This document shows, piece after piece, positions 33,556-45,437 of a stretch of DNA of 64,000 nt. The notes below the pieces were generated by a model, which did no database searches, was not told the DNA's origin, and saw only the letters and a list, made by a program, of their open reading frames with translations. The stretch spans positions 195,169 through 259,168 of the forward strand of contig NW_006766888.1 of the NCBI RefSeq assembly GCF_000275845.1, written 5' to 3'. This stretch comes from Dichomitus squalens LYAD-421 SS1 (Eukaryota > Basidiomycota > Agaricomycetes > Polyporales > Polyporaceae). The first letter of the stretch is position 1. The number at the start of each line of letters is the position of its first letter. Made by a program: the position numbers and the translations under genes.

Positions 33556-34906
33556 CTAGGAACCTCTCCGGACTTCTTGCCAATTGACACTGCCTTGTGC
33601 CATAGTGATTGAGCACGTCGAGCAAGCGGCCACGCAGTCCCACTGGCAAGTGGCCCACTCGCTCGCCGGGCATGCGATAGTGCAGCTGGTCAGCGAGCGG
33701 CGGACTCCCGGGAGGGTCGTGATGGACTCATGGATCTGCAGATGCACACCGTGCAGACCCTTGAATCTCTGAAGGGCATCGTCTCCGCCTAAGAGCTCGA
33801 GTAGTGGCGCACTCTGTTGGGTACAAAAGGTGAGATTGGTGGCCGAGACGACAAACACTAGCGTGCGGAGCGTAGTTCCCGACTTCACGTGTGCCATCAG
33901 AGTGGGCAATGTGTCCTCGAAGGCGCTGTAGGGGTCGTATTCGCTAGCGGAAATGGACACGCTGAGGATTTCAAGCTGCTCCAAGCATGCAATATAGTTC
34001 CAGAGGTCAGCTGCGAGCGACCTTCGTCAGAACGGACGCCAGGAGAAACCTCATCCTGCAACGCACGTGAGTCAATAGAGCTTCTGCTCATGGCCAAGGT
34101 AAGCCGCGTCACTGTGTGACCGAGCAGGTGCTGAAGGGGAAACGAGATGGTGGTAGATACCGCTGACCGCTGTAGCCAAGATCAGACGGTGCAGGGCTGT
34201 CGAAGCGGGTGATCGCGACCTGACTCACTGTGACTATGTGCACCTCGCTGAGATAGCGACACGCATCACGCGGCCGTTCCCTCCGAGAGGCAAGAGTCTG
34301 GTATGACGGGTGGATAGAAGGGATGCTACTAGCACGCAGCTTACCATAGTAATCGAGGCCATGGAAGAGCGTGAGATAAGCGAGAGCAGGATGAGACCAT
34401 ATCAGACGCGCGGCGCCACCGGGCGTGAGGTAGTCGATAGGAAGAAACAGCTCGACGACGTGTGCCCAGGAGAAGTGCGGAACGGAGTGCAAACAATGCC
34501 AGCGAGGGTGGTAGTGCCGCCAATCAACGCCGCGCAAGTCCAAGGTACGGCAGTTGCTCAGGATCTGAGAGAGCGGCGCCCGGTTGAATGGGATGTAGCC
34601 AGTAGTGGCATCCGGTGGGAGGGTGATCGTGAGCCTCACGACGTGCTCTGCCAAGGTCGGGTGATTTTCAAGGGTACGCAGGAGCTGATCGATCTGTTCG
34701 GGCCGAGAGATACAGACCTCTGCGAAGAGATTGTAGCGGCTACGAGGCAACCAGGACTTACAAACGAGAGCGCACATTTGCCAAGTCTCGTACGTCCCGT
34801 CGGTGCGTAGCTGTGTTTCGACTTGCGGATGCGTGCTCCGAGTGCCGTCCAGGCGCCAATTGGTTCTACAGAGGTCGATCACCCTTTCCCATACTTCCGT
34901 AGGCAT
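33556..34906 (-). CDS. F-box-like protein, basidiomycete type
   Basis: Read leftwards: ATG 34906 opens MPTEVWERVIDLCRTNW, the usual start of an Agaricomycete F-box (L/MP-E-W--VID), continuing MCALVCKSWLPRSRYNLFAE and TLENHPTLAEHVVRLTI. The remainder is leucine-rich, with repeating L-x-L-x-x segments (CRTLDLRGVDW, LEILSVSISA, LRTLVFVVSATNLTF). An exon ending DLGYS appears spliced to VTRLTLAMSRSSIDS and then to PDLWNYIACLEQLEILS, stop at 33556; both joins keep the frame. Such proteins usually act as substrate adaptors of SCF ubiquitin ligases, but this is family inference. The frame is open upstream without an ATG, so a first exon above 34906 is possible. Confidence 0.68.
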
Positions 34907-35012
34907 TGGACGACATTGGGCCTTGCTGCTGACCAGCTGCGAGTGCTGTGCTACAGACGTTTGTGGAACTGTGTTGAGCCCGCCAGTGTGGGCCTCTTGA
35001 ATCGAACTACAT

Positions 35013-35030
35013 AAGAGAGAGAGAGAGAGA
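35013..35030. repeat. (AG)n dinucleotide repeat
   Basis: Nine AG units just upstream of the F-box-like gene. Confidence 0.85.
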
Positions 35031-36598
35031 TTTCTCAGCGAGTACTTCACATGATGTACAGTGGGACAGACTCACTCCTCCCAAACGACACGTCCCAGCG
35101 CGAGTTGACCCATACGTCGTAGCAAGGAAAGTGGGAGGGTACAATGGCGCACCCCCGGAGTCCGCGGAGTCGGGCATATCAACATTGATACTCGCCCTTC
35201 GGCCAATAGTCCGTCGCCCACGGCCAGTCGACGGCCCTAGAAGAAGCTTTGCCGAGATAGATAGTTAGTCACAATTGACATCGGCTCGGGCTGCGACCCT
35301 CATACATAGACTAGTAGTCCAAGTGACGTACCCTTCGGCACCGCCGCACAGGCAATAGTTATAGCTACGCTTCACAGGATGTCTTCTCCTGACTCGTGCT
35401 CGCCCGAGTGTTCACGGCCATGGCGAGAATTCCTGTTTCGGACACCGGGCGCTCGCAAGGGCTCCCGGAGGTTCGACAAGACCGTGCTTGAGTCTGAGCC
35501 CCGTTTTCTGCTGCCAAAATGCACAACCATGTTCTGTGCCTCTACAATACAACTTTCTGAGTATTTCCGGTAGGGTTGCAGCTGGATCATTGACCATGCT
35601 GCAAAGAGGCGTCCGGTATCGCAGGCGTTTGCCCGGGTGGCCAGACAGGGCCAAACCGAATTTTGCGCGCTTCGGTCTGCAATCTCTTTTGCAAAGCACT
35701 GTAAGCCGCTGAAAATTCGCCACGGGAGGCCACAGGCACTGTGTCGATAACGTTGCCTGCACCATAGTGAAAGTCTTGAGCTCAGAGCCTTCGAGATCGT
35801 CTCGAACAAGGGACCGACACGGCAGGTGCTCCTAACGTGGTTCAAACCCGCCCGTCGAAGCCACTACGCCAAGTAGGCAGTTCACTGAGAAGTTCTCAGC
35901 CACCAGCGGATATATGTGCAATACATGGCAGATGCGATGGGACAGTGGCTTACAAGTTACGGCAATCCGGCGGTACGCATAGATGCACAGGCCGTTGCCA
36001 CAGGTTGCCGTTGTGAGCATGTAGGATCGACACGCCGAGCCTGCCGGACGCAGCGACCATGTCATGATGGTACTGGGAAAAGGGGAATAAGCGCCTGTAA
36101 GAGGGAATTGGGAAATAACTTGTACGCTGCATGGTACTCGAGATGTATTGTGACGAACGACTTTTGTTGGGTAGAGACGTTCGTCAAGCAGCTTGCTGAG
36201 GCAACCTCAAGCCAGCCCGGAGTGAGACAGACTACGGACCTGCTGAGTAAGTGAGAACACGATTAAGTTTCGATTACGACATGTCATAGGTAAACGGTAC
36301 AGGTAGGATATGGTAACAAACCATCACAGACTAGATGGGGTACAATGATACAACAAAGGTAGTGCATGCATAGTCGTCAAAAGTCGTGACTGCGCGAAGG
36401 ATCCAAAGCAAGACGAAATGAATGGAGAGACATGATGAGGAGCGAAGGAAAGATAGGTATATCGCAGGAGGCGTCGCTTGGGAATCGTGGGTTTTACAGT
36501 CCGAGAATAAGGATATACGTGGCTTAGACGACGCTGAACCTAGAGAAACGCGAGACGTGTGAGCTTCGAACACAATCAGCCTGGACAGGAAGAGGAGC
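35031..36598. other. Gene-poor stretch, nothing recognised
   Basis: Minus-strand frame 35372-35845 has no domain resemblance. A GGTTCAAACCC string at about 35839 looks like a tRNA B-box, but no matching A-box or stems could be drawn. Confidence 0.45.
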
Positions 36599-39535
36599 TT
36601 ACGCGTCGCTACGCCAGTCGGTCCCACGCTGAGCAGCCTCCTCCCGCTCCTGAGTGCGGTTCGCCCAACCAGCAGGGTGACCCTTGTCAGGGATCAAAGC
36701 CGAATCGCGGCGCGACACGACCTTGAAGTGCGAGCCCTTCTCATCACCCTTTGACTTGACAGATCCGGCCTGCTCCTTGTTGCGTTGGAACATCTCGGCT
36801 AGAACCTGAGTCTGAGACTTGTTCTCGTCCGCTTTGGCCTCTACCATGCGGTCGCGTACGCCAACGAGCTGTCCGTCGATGTACTCCAGCCCGGTCTTGA
36901 CGGCGTCAGCGATGGCCTTCTGGAGCTGCTTCTTGACGAGGCCGGTCGCGAGCGGGCGGAGGGTCTTGTACAGCACGTCGTGCTTCGAGTCGCGGATCGA
37001 GAACTTGAGCGTGCCGACCTTGACGTTCACGTTCTTGACCTTGAAGACGCTCGACTTATCCTTGTCGGCGGACGCGATGTGCGCGGTGATGGTAAGGCCC
37101 TCGCCACCGAGAAGGACGTCCGCGAGACCCGAGTCGGACAACTTGGGGAAGCCACTCTTCTTTTTGAAGTAGAAGGCCACATCGCGCATGTCCGCCTGGA
37201 TCTGACCGAAAGTCAAAATGAACTCGTGGTGTTGCTCATCCCTAATTGATCTTGTGAGGATATGCCAATACGAGGAAGACACGACACGCTTACGTGATAG
37301 CGTTATACGGGCTGAAGCGGATGTAGTTATGCGCCTCCATGCTGACGACGTTGGGGAAGAGGTTGCGGCCGGAAAGCGCGAGATTCTCAATGACGAGATC
37401 GAGGGCATCGTCAGTGTACTCGATACGCGGGATGGGGACATAGCCGATTTGATCGATGATGCTCGGGAGGATGACCTTGCGGATGTCCAGCCAAAGCTCG
37501 GGCTTGAATTTGAGGCTGCCCTCGCTGTCGAACAGGAGGTCCTTCGTGAGGCGCGCCCAGTCCTCTCCGAACCTTATATGTCCAGGCGTTAATACACACT
37601 ACGCGAACGTTCTCGCGGGCGGTGAACTAACCTCTTGTTAAGCGGGTCCTCGCCCAGAGCACGGAACCAGTCACCGGCGGCGTTGAAGAGGTTGTCGAAG
37701 TGACCCTTGTACTTTTCATCGTAGAACTGACGACCGCTCTCGCGCAGGCTGTTTGCGTCATCGTTGCACTTCGGTTCGAGAACGAAACCGGGCTCCAGTA
37801 AAACCTGATATGCGCAAGGGCGCAAGGTCAGCAAGGCGCAAGATACTGGATAAATACGATCTGCGTACCTTGCGAACATAGGCATCTACAGAGCGGAACC
37901 AGTTCCTGAGGTCCTCATCCTGCTGAGCGTCGTTGTAAAGCGCCTGCATGGCATCGCCAATAATGCTGAGGCTTAGTCCATTGGCAAATCGCTCCAGGAG
38001 GGTGCGAAGCTCCGTGGTAGCCTGCTGAACAGCAGGGTCGGAGGTGAGCTGCTGGTGAGAATCCTTGCCTGCGCACTATGTCAGAGGGACGTCTTCAAAT
38101 CTTAGACAAAGCAACCCACCGTGACCAGCCACGGACTTGCCGTGGGCGGCATACTCCTCCAAGAAGTCAAGCAGCCATGTGATCGATTCCTGGTAGTCCT
38201 TGTGATTCTGGCACTCGACAATAATCTTCTTGCCCCGGTAAATGAATTGGTCCCGACGCTCCTCAGGGAAGTACTCGTCAAGTAGGACCCCCTTGGCGCG
38301 GTCGTAGTGATCGTTGGCACGGTCCTTATGCTCCTGAGGAATGCGGTCGGTGAGGTTGTCCTGCATACATCGATGTCAGCATCTCATGCATCGCGCGTTA
38401 TATGTATATATGCGTACTCGGTACCCACGAAGCTTGTTCATCAAGCCAGACTTCTTCGCCTCCGCATCTTCGCGGTCGCTAGGAACAGCATCGCCGTTCA
38501 CGGTGTCATTGAGCTCGTCCGCCTGGCGCTGACCCTCGGCCTGTTGAGCGTAGACGTCAGTATCATTATATATACGCAAGAGAGATCATGTATACCCTAG
38601 CTCGATCAGTCGTCTCGTTGGCGCGTCTCTGAGCCTCGTCCTTCGCCTGAGCGCCGCTCAAGGTCTCGCCGTTGCCTGTCGTAACCTTGGCTCCGTGGCC
38701 CAACTCCTCACGAGGATGCTGAGCGACTGTGGTGTTCGTACCAGGGATGCGAGCCTCCAACACCTGGTGGCACCGTTATGAGCATACATTCGAGCGAGGT
38801 GCGCGCATATACTCACCGGAGTTTCATCGGGACTAACAACACGCCCGCCCTCGGACACGAACTGGTTCCGTGGCGCGGTGTCGTCGATCTGGCGAAGACG
38901 CTCCTCGTCGGGACGCGCCTTGTCGGCAACCTTGCTCGCGGTGCGCGCAAGGATGTCGCGGCCGATGACCGAGAAGTCCGAGAGGAGTTTCCGGACCTCG
39001 GCGTTGGTCATGACGAGCGAGAGGAGGGTGCGGAGGTGCTGGACCGCCTGGCGGCCGTCGCCCTTGGCCTTCTCCTTGTCGACGGGAATGACCTCGTTCG
39101 GGTCCTTCTTGGCCTGGTCGACGTCGACGTCGCGCGTATGCCAGATGAAGTTCTGGAAGAGCTCGTCGGCGTTCTTCTGCTGGACCATGAGGCGCGCGGT
39201 TTCGATGATGTCACGCGTGTCCTGGATCAGACGGCAGCCTTCGGGGGAGAGATCGTTGGTGTCGACGGGGGAGTGCTCGAGGCAGTACTTGAGGAAGCGG
39301 TCGATCTGCTCGTTGGAGGGCATACGGGACTCGCTAAAGGCCCTGACGACGCCATAGAAGCGGAGCTTTCGGTCGACGTCCGCGGCCATCGTCTTTTTGT
39401 CGACGGGGTCGACGACGGAGTTCTGCGGGGCCACGAGAAGTCAGCGACATGTTCGAGGGGGGTTGCGGTAGGGGAGGGAAGACGTACCGCCGCCGGCTTG
39501 TTAGCGATATCCTTCTGAGCTTGGGGAAGAGACAT
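36599..39535 (-). CDS. HAM1-like protein (HAM1_N and HAM1_C domains)
   Basis: Large fungal protein of the HAM1-like family, with a lipid-binding BPI/TULIP-like fold predicted for the C-terminal part. From ATG 39535 (MSLPQAQKDIANKPAA) about nine exons run leftwards: RFLKYCLEHSPVDTNDLSPE, RKLLSDFSVIGRDILARTAS, a hydrophilic Glu/Gln/Asn-rich linker (38460-38760), RGKKIIVECQNHKDYQESIT, ERFANGLSLSIIGDAMQALY, NWFRSVDAYVRKVLLEPGFV, LFPNVVSMEAHNYIRFSPYN, and finally DMRDVAFYFKKKSGFPKLSD with FSIRDSKHDVLYKTLRPLAT. The stop is at 36599-36601 after WRSDA. The domain order is the known one. Precise function unresolved; no enzyme motifs. A TATATAAAG sits about 137 bp upstream of the ATG. Confidence 0.85.
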
Positions 39536-39671
39536 CGTGCAGATCGTTCGAGAGTCGTATGAGATGGAAAGAAATTAACGGGAGTGGAATGTAAAGTGTG
39601 TATAGCGAGGTGGGGGTCGTAAACAACAAACGTGAGGGGACAGTGGTGGAGCCGTCCACCGCGCCCGCGAA

Positions 39672-39680
39672 CTTTATATA
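39672..39680 (-). promoter_or_regulatory. TATA box candidate of the HAM1-like gene
   Basis: TATATAAAG on the minus strand, about 137 bp upstream of ATG 39535. Confidence 0.45.
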
Positions 39681-40420
39681 CCGATGTGTCCTATGACGAA
39701 CACCACGGCGTCATCCTCTCGCTTGCCAGCCATTTCCGAAAACGGACGGCCAACAGGCTGTTTGGCCAGGCGACGGGGCTTGCGATGATGTCAACCTCCC
39801 CCGATCGCGTCTGCCTGGCAGCTTCGTTCCCTCTCGTGCGGCGCGAGGCGTCATGCGTCGGGCCCGGTGCCTGGTATTGGCGCTCTTGCGCGTCACCGTC
39901 TGGGCTCTGGGAACTGGAGCAATAAAGGTGGGTCTCAGTCGTGGGTGGAGACACCTGCCAGATGTGGAGTACGGAGCTTATTTGAAGCGTGCAACGCGAG
40001 GTGGTGTCGTCGTGGCTACTGGTTGCTTCAAATGCTCTAAAGTCGTCTATTGGAGGGCTATGCAGATAGCTGGAAGGGAAAGAGGAACGAGTGCAAATAC
40101 ACGGGGGCAGTGTGCAGAATTGCAGCTCAGTCAGGAAGAAGCTGGGGGCGCCTGTTCACCATGACGCGTCCACAAGCGCTCGATCAAGATAGCGGGTCTA
40201 CCAACCGACCGCCGCAGTCGTCATCGACCTACTTACAAGCTCGTGAGCCACACTGCTGGCGGCTCTCCACCATCGATCAATTCCTGAAACTGACAGAAAA
40301 TGCTAGTGCCTTCACTACCGTTTCATGGGCGCTTTGACAGCTTGTACTCTCATAGGTCAACGTGTGCAAACCAAAGGCTGACCTATATATAGTTGTACAT
40401 GTCTACATAATTCACGAAAT
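39681..40420. other. Intergenic, nothing recognised
   Basis: Between the HAM1-like promoter and the 3' end of the HIS5 gene. Short open frames only. Confidence 0.45.
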
Positions 40421-41825
40421 CTACAATGACTTCAGCAACTCGCCTAGCTTCTGCAATACCACCTTGATCTCCTCATCGCTCCCCACAGTGATCCGCACGC
40501 ACCCGGCGCACCCAGGTTCCCCGCCACGGTACCGCACGACGACGCCTTCATGCTCGGCGAGTGTCTTATAGATCTTTTGCGCGCGAACGTTGTCCGGCCT
40601 CCCGCTTCCGTTCTTCTCCAAGATAGGAACCATCACGAAGTTTGCGTCGTTCCCACCGATGGCCGCACCAAGTCCCAGAGGCCGGAGCTGCTCCAGACCT
40701 CGGAGAAGCTCACCGCGCGACTTGACGAGCGTCGACACCTTGCTCTTCATAAGTTCAATAGCATCTGGCGAGAGCGCAGAAAGCGCTAATGACGCAGTGG
40801 GAGTGGAGACATTGTACGGCGCCTTGGTGTTCATGAGGATCTGCACCAACGCGGGGTGGGCGAACGCGATGCCCAGCCTAGGGAACTGATGATTTAGTAA
40901 AGAGCTGGTTATGGAAGCTGAAGACATGGATTACCGGATAGCAGCAAGGCCGAAGCTTTTGCTCAAAGTCTGCGTTACGCAGAGGTTGCCATACTCCTGG
41001 AGTAACGTGACCGCGCTCGCCTTCTCATCCGCGAAGTCGATATACGCCTCATCAACAATCACGATGCCATTGAAGTCCTCGTATTCAAGGATAGAGCGTA
41101 TCGATGAAAGTGAAATCAGGGTACCAGTGGGATTCCCTGGCGAGCACAGGAAGACGAGCTTGATAGAAGGGTCGGCAGAGATCGCCTTCTTCACCTACAC
41201 GAAGTGGCATCAACTCGCTGAACGACACGGGCCAAGCAAAACGCTAATCCCAGCAAGCAGTGTGGGAAGACGGCCAGAAAAGCGAAGCGCACACCTCTTC
41301 GACGTCCACCGCGAACCGCCCCCTCTCCCCGCCCTCTCCCTCCTCCCCCCCAAGCACCAAAGGCACCTTCACCACGCCCACGTCGTTTACCTGCGCGCAC
41401 ACCGCGTACATCCCGTACGTTGGCGGCGTGATCAGCACCTTCTCCGTCCCGGGCGCGACGCACACCCGGATGAGCAGATCGATGACCTCGTCCGACCCCA
41501 CGCCCAAGAACACCCACTCCGTCCCTGGGAGCCCGCGCAGCTCCGCGAGGCGCGCCTTGATGGGGTCGTGCGTCGGGGACGGGTACCGGTGGAGGTCGAG
41601 CGCGAGCGCGGGCTGGACCTCCGGCTCGAGCGCGGAGGCGGCGGAGGGGGGGATGGAGTGCCCGAGCGCGTTCTCGTTCGCGTCGAGGAGGATGCCCTCG
41701 GAGTAGTCGTCGCGCGCGCAGCGGTAGGGGTGCAGCGAGAGGATGTTGGGGCGGATGACCCGCTCGATGTCGAAGTGCGCGGGCTTGGTCGGGTAGCGGT
41801 CGGGGGCGAGGCCGAGGATGGGCAT
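40421..41825 (-). CDS. HIS5: Histidinol-phosphate aminotransferase
   Basis: PLP-dependent transaminase of histidine biosynthesis (imidazole-acetol phosphate to histidinol phosphate). From ATG 41825: FDIERVIRPNILSLHPYRCA, LLDANENALG, LDLHRYPSPT, EWVFLGVGSDEVIDLLIRVC and TPPTYGMYAVCAQ. Exon 2 gives KLVFLCSPGNPTGTLISLSS, IVIVDEAYIDFADE and VTQTLSKSFGLAAIR, whose Lys in SLSKSF-type motif (here TLSKSF) binds PLP. Exon 3 starts LGIAFAHPALVQILMN and ends VVVRYRGGEPGCAGCVRITV with stop at 40421. Three exons; all landmark residues of class-I/II aminotransferases (N, D, Y, K, R) are present and length (about 420 aa) is normal. It shares a 385-bp upstream region with the divergent MYND gene. Confidence 0.95.
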
Positions 41826-42210
41826 GTTTGCAGGAGCGGGGCAGTCTTCAACGTCTAGCAGGGGGCTTTGCAGTTCTCCTTGGAGACGTCCGGGTGCAGT
41901 AAGGACAAGAGAATGACTCTGGCGACAGAGGACGAGATGACTCCCATCGTTGGGCCTGAGAAATGCGCTCGGGGAGAGAAGACAAGGTTAATCTTAAACG
42001 CACCGCGCCCCAGAGAGATTAGATAAGGTTGAATCAATCGATCTGTACTCAAATTCGCGATTCGCGAATCTGGCACCAGGCAAGCTACAGCAGGCGCTCA
42101 GGCTGCCCGACCTTCAACAGCTCCCCTTCTCTCAGACGTCCCTCGCATCCCGCTTTGCAATCGCTTCGTTCTCTCGAAGAATTCGGTTGCCTCCCCCACA
42201 ATAAGCGCAA
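41826..42210. promoter_or_regulatory. Shared upstream region of HIS5 and the MYND-finger gene
   Basis: 385 bp between divergent ATGs. A TGACTC (42 kb side, about 41910-41940) occurs, the core of the Gcn4/CPC1 amino-acid-starvation element, which would fit a histidine gene; a single hexamer is weak evidence. Confidence 0.4.
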
Positions 42211-44583
42211 ATGCTCGGTCCAGGAGCGCGTCGAAACAATCGCCAGAAGCAGAGAACGTCCGCGGCAAGGGGGTCGGCGACCACAACGCCTACATTCAAC
42301 ATCCCGGATGGTTTTTTTGCCGACTTTGACAACGCCGCAACATGGAGCATCATCATGGACGATCTATGCAACTACCTTGAGCTACCAGGTGCGTCGGGAA
42401 ATCTCGCACGTACGAGTTCGGTAGATAAACGGCCCACCTCGGACTATCAGACATTGGTACGCGGAGCGGGCTGAAGAAGGTGCACGCCAACTTCAACGAC
42501 ATTTACAGGAAGCTCGACTCGGCATACGTTGGCGCGCAACGGCGAGGGAACGAGAAGCTCATGGGCGGCATTGTCGGCATTTGGGCCAAGATGTGCGCAG
42601 ACGCGATCCTCAGGGACAAGCTCTTTGACGAAGGTGCGTGCATACATGCGCTCAAGTTGTCAGCTCCGCAGCCTATAACATGTGCACAGGACTGCTTTCG
42701 AAGATAATGCCCCTGCTCGAGTACGACTCGACGCGACATATGGCGCTGAACGCGCTCTCGGTTGTTACGCACCATGGGGGTGAGCTCGCGCGCCGCGAGA
42801 TCGCGCGGAAGAACCCCGTGCTCGTACGCCTCATTCAGGCACATCCCGACGACGCGAAGGTCATAGAGCTTGCCACGGTCACCATGGCACACGCGACGAG
42901 CGCCGTGCTCGCGGTAGAAGATTCACCAGACAAGGGGCTCGTCAAAGAGATCCAAGTACGCTCCGTGCTCAAGACCACGGTCGAGAATGTCCGCAAGCCC
43001 ATCGCCTCCCACTACATGATCGACCACGCTCTCAGTCTGTTGACAAGTGCCACGCAACATTGTCCTCAAGACTGCAAAGCGGTGCCCCAGATGCTCACCC
43101 TCCTCGTATCGTGCCTGCGCAGCACGAACCTCACCGCGCGCTGCACCGCTCTCGGTGGACTCTTCCGCCTCACCGCAGAAGAGTCCGAGCCCGACCGGCA
43201 GAACTTCGACCCGCACAAGATGATCGCCGCCGTTCAGCGACGCTTCCCCGGAAACCTCTCCGACCTCATGATGGATTACGGGCCCGAGCGCTGCGACACG
43301 ACGCTCACCCTCCGGAGCACCGCAGACTATCAGCGTGCCATGATGCGCTGCGCGCAGGACAAGGACCTATACGCGCTGGGGCGCACGCTCGCCATGCTCA
43401 TCCAGCGCACCGAGTTCGCGATCGCCGAGGGCATGTTCCAGGCGGACGGCCCCCGCGGCCAGCCGGAGACGATCGACGTCGGGCTGCCCTTCACGATGTG
43501 GACGGACGCGCTCCCGCACTGCGCACGCGCGCTCCGTGCGCGTGGCGGCCCTGCGGACTTGGACGCGGCGGACGTGCTTGACCTCAAGTTCTACATCATC
43601 CGCGGGAGGATCCCAGACACGATCGCGCACGGGCAGCGGGCAGTAGACCGCAATCCAGAGCTCGCATATGCGTACTACGCGATTGCGATGGGCGCGGACC
43701 ACGAGCAGGGCCTGCGCGCGGTGAAGAAGGGGCTGAAGTGCAAGAACGTGACGCCGTTCGTGCGCAACTACATGCTGTGGCGCGCAGTGGAGCACGCGGG
43801 GGACCTGGGTGTGAGCGTGCTGCAGGACGCGAAGGCGGGCGGGTCGAGCCATGCGGAGGGCGTCGCGTTCTTGGTGTCGGCGTGGGAGGACGCGAAAACG
43901 TTCACGGCGGAGGCGCCGCCGGATAACAGGCACATGAAGACAATCTTGAACTGGTATATACTCTTGACAATTGCGATCAGGGGCCCAGAGTTGAGCGAGG
44001 ACTTGCGGGAGCTTGATGTCAGTCTCGCCTTGCGTTCGTTTCTCCACTTGGACTGACGATGTGCACGTAGGCTGCTAAGCGGAAGCTGGACATCTCCACG
44101 CAATTCATGACCCACCTCGGGTTGGCGATCAACAACACGCAGATGCGCCTCGCTCGTCAGCTGGTTCTCAAGCTATACCCCAAGGCGGTGGAGGAGTGGG
44201 GCGCGTGGGTGAAGCATTTCGACAAGCTCGAAACGCGCAGGGACAGGCACCAGTCAATTTCGTCGACGCAGGCGGACGACGACCTTGCTGCATGGCTTGA
44301 CAACATCAAGCTCGACGATGGCTCGGACGACAGTGCTCATGCTCACCGGTGCACCCATCCGACGATTAGCACGAACAACGTCGCGCTTTACCGCTGCTCG
44401 TGGTGCGGGAATCCGAGTGCGGTGCTGAGGAAGTGTGGAGGGTGTGGGCAGACGAGGTGCGTCATCTACTACATGGGAAGTATACCAATGGTCTGCTCAC
44501 GTCTGTTCTCTGATAGGTACTGTGATGGACAGTGCCAGAAGAAGCACTGGTCAGAGCACAAGGTGGAGTGCAAGGCCAAGTAA
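42211..44583 (+). CDS. Helical-repeat protein with C-terminal MYND zinc finger
   Basis: Exons 42211-42388, 42451-42633, 42690-44017, 44071-44456 and 44517-44583 sum to 2142 nt, 713 aa, in frame. The last 45 residues form a MYND finger: CSWCGNPSAVLRKCGGCGQT joined across the last intron to RYCDGQCQKKHWSEHKVEC, with all eight Cys/His ligands. The rest is mainly alpha-helical with leucine-rich pairs resembling armadillo/TPR-like repeats (DHALSLLTSATQHC, LTLLVSCLRSTNLTARCTAL, AYAYYAIAMGADHEQGLRAV). MYND fingers usually mediate protein-protein contacts, often with Pro-rich partners. This architecture is common in Agaricomycetes but uncharacterised, so no role is assigned. Confidence 0.85.
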
Positions 44584-45341
44584 GTGAGGCCCATTCTGTA
44601 TACGACGCACCCTGTATTTGTCGATCTGTGTCATGCTGTATCTTATACATCACATGTTACTCTACGAATTCTATCTCTAGAGGTACATCCTGAGCGGACG
44701 AGCGGCATTGTATCCTGTGCTATGGAAGACTCCTCTCCTGTGGCAAGGGATGCAAACCTGTCTCACGCGGAGACTGTATGGATCCATCCGTGCAGTACGG
44801 GTGGTATTTTCCTTTGTTATGGTCTGAGCATGGTCAGAATCAACGAGTCCACCACATTGATGCTTCTAGTCGCAATCTCTACGGTGCGTCACATTCATTC
44901 CTGGCATGACTGCTATGACAATTATACATGTTTCCTTGGTTCTATAGGAAGTCAGCTCTGGTTCTACGCATCGATCATGCGTATTGAGGTCGATGTCGTG
45001 CTGTGGCTGCCAGTAAGTGTCAGAGCATTTCTACCGTTTCTACTCTCTTCAGTCTCCTCATTGAGCTATTCGTCTCCGTCTCCGAGTCCATAACCCCGCC
45101 ATCAATCACGGCATACTCTGGCAACCCACTGACGATCCCGACGGAAGATCCCGAGGACTACAACCGCCAAGTTAACCTGCTCAGCAACATTACGATGCCC
45201 TCCATCGCTCGATAGCGATGGTGGACTCCGACATTCCGAGATGCCGATAACCAAACCTTCGTCCCAGGTCAAGCCACCTCTACCTCAGAAGATGCAGTGG
45301 CCCGCCACGCTGTATTTCGCACGCTTCTTGGTCCCAGTAGG
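44584..45341. other. Intergenic, nothing recognised
   Basis: 3' flank of the MYND gene and upstream region of the reductase. Confidence 0.45.
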
Positions 45342-45350
45342 AGTATAAAA
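45342..45350 (+). promoter_or_regulatory. TATA box of the medium-chain reductase
   Basis: GTATAAAAG, 88 bp before ATG 45438, directly abutting a 21-bp tandem duplication. Confidence 0.6.
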
Positions 45351-45392
45351 GCGTTTGTGCAGATGTCCGAAGCGTTTGTGCAGATGTCCGAA
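45351..45392. repeat. 21-bp tandem duplication next to the TATA box
   Basis: Unit GCGTTTGTGCAGATGTCCGA plus A occurs at 45351-45371 and again, perfectly, at 45372-45392, followed by the first four bases of a third unit. Confidence 0.95.
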
Positions 45393-45437
45393 GCGTACAA
45401 CCACTCCTCCCAAGAGCCCAATTGAGAAACTACTACG

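Noticed and set aside
35372..35845. 157-codon minus-strand open frame
   Set aside because: No domain, no splice signals, no promoter motif; composition like surrounding non-coding sequence.
35839..35849. GGTTCAAACCC resembling a tRNA B-box
   Set aside because: No A-box at the right distance on either strand and stems do not pair.
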